NCBI GenBank assembly: GCA_934654625.1
Contig: CAKUGM010000024.1
Location: forward strand, 1 to 23,963
Direction of reading: 5' to 3'
Length of the DNA: 23,963 nucleotides
Source of the DNA: an uncultured Collinsella sp.
GTDB taxonomy: Bacteria; Actinomycetota; Coriobacteriia; Coriobacteriales; Coriobacteriaceae
Shown here: positions 22,569 through 23,963 of the stretch, piece after piece
Layout of the letters: the number at the start of each line of letters is the position of its first letter
Position numbering within the stretch: the first letter of the stretch is position 1
Made by a program: the position numbers and the translations under genes
The notes under the pieces: generated by a model
What the model saw: only the letters and a program-made list of their open reading frames with translations
What the model was told of the DNA's origin: nothing
The model's database searches: none

Positions 22569-23754
22569 CGTTCAGCGCCTCCACTCCGGGAAGGGGCTTG
22601 CCCTCGACGAGCTGCATGGAAGCGCCGCCGCCGGTGGAGATGAAGGTCATCTTGTCGGCCAGGCCGAACTTGTTGACAGCAGCCACGGAGTCGCCGCCGC
22701 CGATGACGGAATCGCAATCCTGGTTCGCAGCGATGGCCTCGGCGATAGCCTTGGTGCCGTGAGCGAACTTGTCCATCTCGAACACGCCGCAGGGGCCGTT
22801 CCAGAAGACGGTCTTGGCCTTGGCGATAGCGTCGGCGAAGAGCTTCTCGGTCTCGGGGCCGATGTCGAGGCCCTCCCAGCCGTCAGCGATCTCGCCGGTC
22901 TTGGCAACCTGGGTGTTGGCGTCCTCGGAGAAGGCGTCAGCGGTCACGTTGTCGACGGGAAGCAGGAACTCGACGCCGTTCTTCTTGGCCTTGTCGAGCA
23001 TCTCGAGAGCGCGGTCGCACCAGTCGTCCTCGCACAGGGAGTTGCCGATGTGGCCACCCTGAGCCTTGGAGAAGGTGTAAGCCATGCCGCCACCGACGAT
23101 GACGGTATCAGCGGAGTCGAGCAGACGATCGATCACGCCGATCTTGTCGGAGACCTTGGAGCCGCCGAGGATGGCGACGAAGGGACGCTTGGGCTCGGAG
23201 AACAGGCCGCCCAGAGTGGAGACCTCCTTCTCCAGCAGGAAGCCGGCGACTGCCGGGATGTAGGCAGCCGGGCCCACGACGGAACCCTGGGCACGGTGAG
23301 CGGTGCCGAAGGCGTCGAGGACGAAGATGTCGCCGTAAGAAGCGAGGGTCTTGGCGATCTCGGGATCGTTCTTCTTCTCGCGCTTGTCGAAACGGACGTT
23401 CTCGAGCACGAGAATCTTGCCCGGCTCGAGGGCGGCCACGGCGTCAGCGGCCTTCTGGCCATAGGTGTCGTCGACGAAGGCGACATCGAAGCCGGAGAGC
23501 TCGGCGAGCTTGGCGGCAACCGGAGCGAGCGAAAGCTCGGGCTGGGGACCGTCGCCCTTGGGACGACCGAGGTGGCTCATGAGGATGACGCGAGCGTTGT
23601 GCTCGACGAGATACTTGATGGTGGGCAGAGCGGCGACGATACGAGTGGTGTCGCCAACGACGCCGTCCTTCAGGGGCACATTGAAGTCAACGCGGCACAA
23701 AACGCGCTTGCCGTCGACATCGATGTCGCGAACAGTCTTCTTGGTGAAAGCCAT
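22558..23754 (-). CDS. pgk: Phosphoglycerate kinase
   Basis: This 398-residue two-domain enzyme makes ATP and 3-phosphoglycerate from 1,3-bisphosphoglycerate. RVDFNVP (21-27) and SHLGRPKG (60-67) bind the phosphoglycerate, and LENVRF, DAFGTAHRAQGS and GGSKVSDKIGV follow. The ATP domain has FWNGPCGVFE and GGGDSVAAV, and STGGGASMQLVEGK is near the end. The longer open frame upstream covers the terminator and is rejected: ATG23754 gives the standard N-terminus and has AAGG/AAAGG purine runs before it. Only about 40 nt separate it from the terminator after gap, and I see no promoter there, so it may depend on read-through. Confidence 0.97.
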   Translation of the reverse strand: MAFTKKTVRDIDVDGKRVLCRVDFNVPLKDGVVGDTTRIVAALPTIKYLVEHNARVILMSHLGRPKGDGPQPELSLAPVAAKLAELSGFDVAFVDDTYGQKAADAVAALEPGKILVLENVRFDKREKKNDPEIAKTLASYGDIFVLDAFGTAHRAQGSVVGPAAYIPAVAGFLLEKEVSTLGGLFSEPKRPFVAILGGSKVSDKIGVIDRLLDSADTVIVGGGMAYTFSKAQGGHIGNSLCEDDWCDRALEMLDKAKKNGVEFLLPVDNVTADAFSEDANTQVAKTGEIADGWEGLDIGPETEKLFADAIAKAKTVFWNGPCGVFEMDKFAHGTKAIAEAIAANQDCDSVIGGGDSVAAVNKFGLADKMTFISTGGGASMQLVEGKPLPGVEALNDAE

Positions 23755-23796
23755 CTGCCTTCTACCTTTCTCTTCAAAATCGCGCCATTCGGCACG

Positions 23797-23843
23797 AAAT
23801 AAAAAGGCGCGGCCTCGAGGCATGAAGCCACAGGGCCGCGCCT
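23797..23843 (-). terminator. Terminator between gap and pgk
   Basis: AGGCGCGGCC (23805-23814) and GGCCGCGCCT (23834-23843) form a perfect 10-bp GC-rich stem whose 19-nt loop can partly fold. On the minus strand it is followed by TTTTATTT. It lies 37 nt after the gap stop and about 43 nt before the pgk start. Confidence 0.9.
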
Positions 23844-23880
23844 CACCTGACGCTACTTACGTAAAGTATCGAAGCTCAAC

Positions 23881-23963
23881 TTAAGCAACGAACTTCTCGA
23901 AGTACTTGATGGTGCGGACCATCTGGGAGGTGTAGGAGTTCTCGTTGTCGTACCAAGAGGTGA
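23881..23963 (-). CDS. gap: Glyceraldehyde-3-phosphate dehydrogenase, C-terminal end only
   Basis: The last 26 codons and the TAA stop are visible; the rest lies beyond the right edge. The readable tail begins TSWYDNENSYTSQMVR and ends EKFVA. SWYDNE is the conserved GAPDH C-terminal motif, and the NSYTSQMVRT form resembles the variant seen in many Bacillota rather than the WGYS form. Its position directly before pgk-tpiA-gpmI supports the call. It oxidises glyceraldehyde-3-phosphate to 1,3-bisphosphoglycerate, the substrate of Pgk. Confidence 0.93.
   Translation of the reverse strand, partial: TSWYDNENSYTSQMVRTIKYFEKFVA

Noticed and set aside
22534..23802. 422-codon plus-strand frame opposite pgk
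   Set aside because: Antisense shadow of pgk, whose active-site motifs are unmistakable.

Overview
The window is chromosomal DNA from a moderately high-GC Gram-positive bacterium. An actinobacterial gut lineage of the class Coriobacteriia, most like Collinsella, is my best guess. The signs are a PAS-GAF-SpoIIE phosphatase, a sortase-anchored LPKTG protein, Tat-type lipoprotein binding proteins in a peptide-uptake operon, and a gap-pgk-tpiA-gpmI glycolytic cluster. This placement is inferred from gene content and style; no rRNA or marker search was possible.

Left part (1-4.9 kb): a truncated tRNA gene on the minus strand leaves the window at the left edge. Divergent from it is a CmpB-type membrane protein, followed by tRNA-Val(GAC) with its own promoter and terminator. 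Then, on the minus strand, come tRNA-Leu(GAG), a PAS-GAF-SpoIIE protein phosphatase and a STAS plus HATPase fusion protein. The last two form a compact partner-switching pair. All three tRNA genes carry the same AT-rich element just upstream of the -35 box.

Surface-protein region (4.9-7.1 kb): a 171-bp stretch bounded by 9-bp inverted ends holds a nested 70-bp palindrome. Beside it is a von Willebrand factor A (VWA) domain LPKTG wall protein that is split by a one-base frameshift. Upstream of that gene are helically phased TGTCAC repeats resembling a PHO box.

Peptide-utilisation region (7.1-16.6 kb, all minus strand): in order of transcription, an OppA-type lipoprotein, an M24 Xaa-Pro-type peptidase, a second OppA paralogue, then OppB, OppC, OppD and OppF. 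Hairpins or terminators between the cistrons probably set the expression ratio. Together the genes would import oligopeptides and cleave proline-containing ones in the cytoplasm.

Right part (16.7-24 kb): an aldo/keto reductase follows a small TIGR04076-like protein as a two-gene unit, then secG, all on the minus strand. A class I aminotransferase is on the plus strand. Finally the lower-glycolysis cluster gap (partial)-pgk-tpiA-gpmI lies on the minus strand, with overlapping or near-touching genes from pgk onward and a strong terminator between gap and pgk. I saw no CRISPR array, transposase, rRNA or phage gene.
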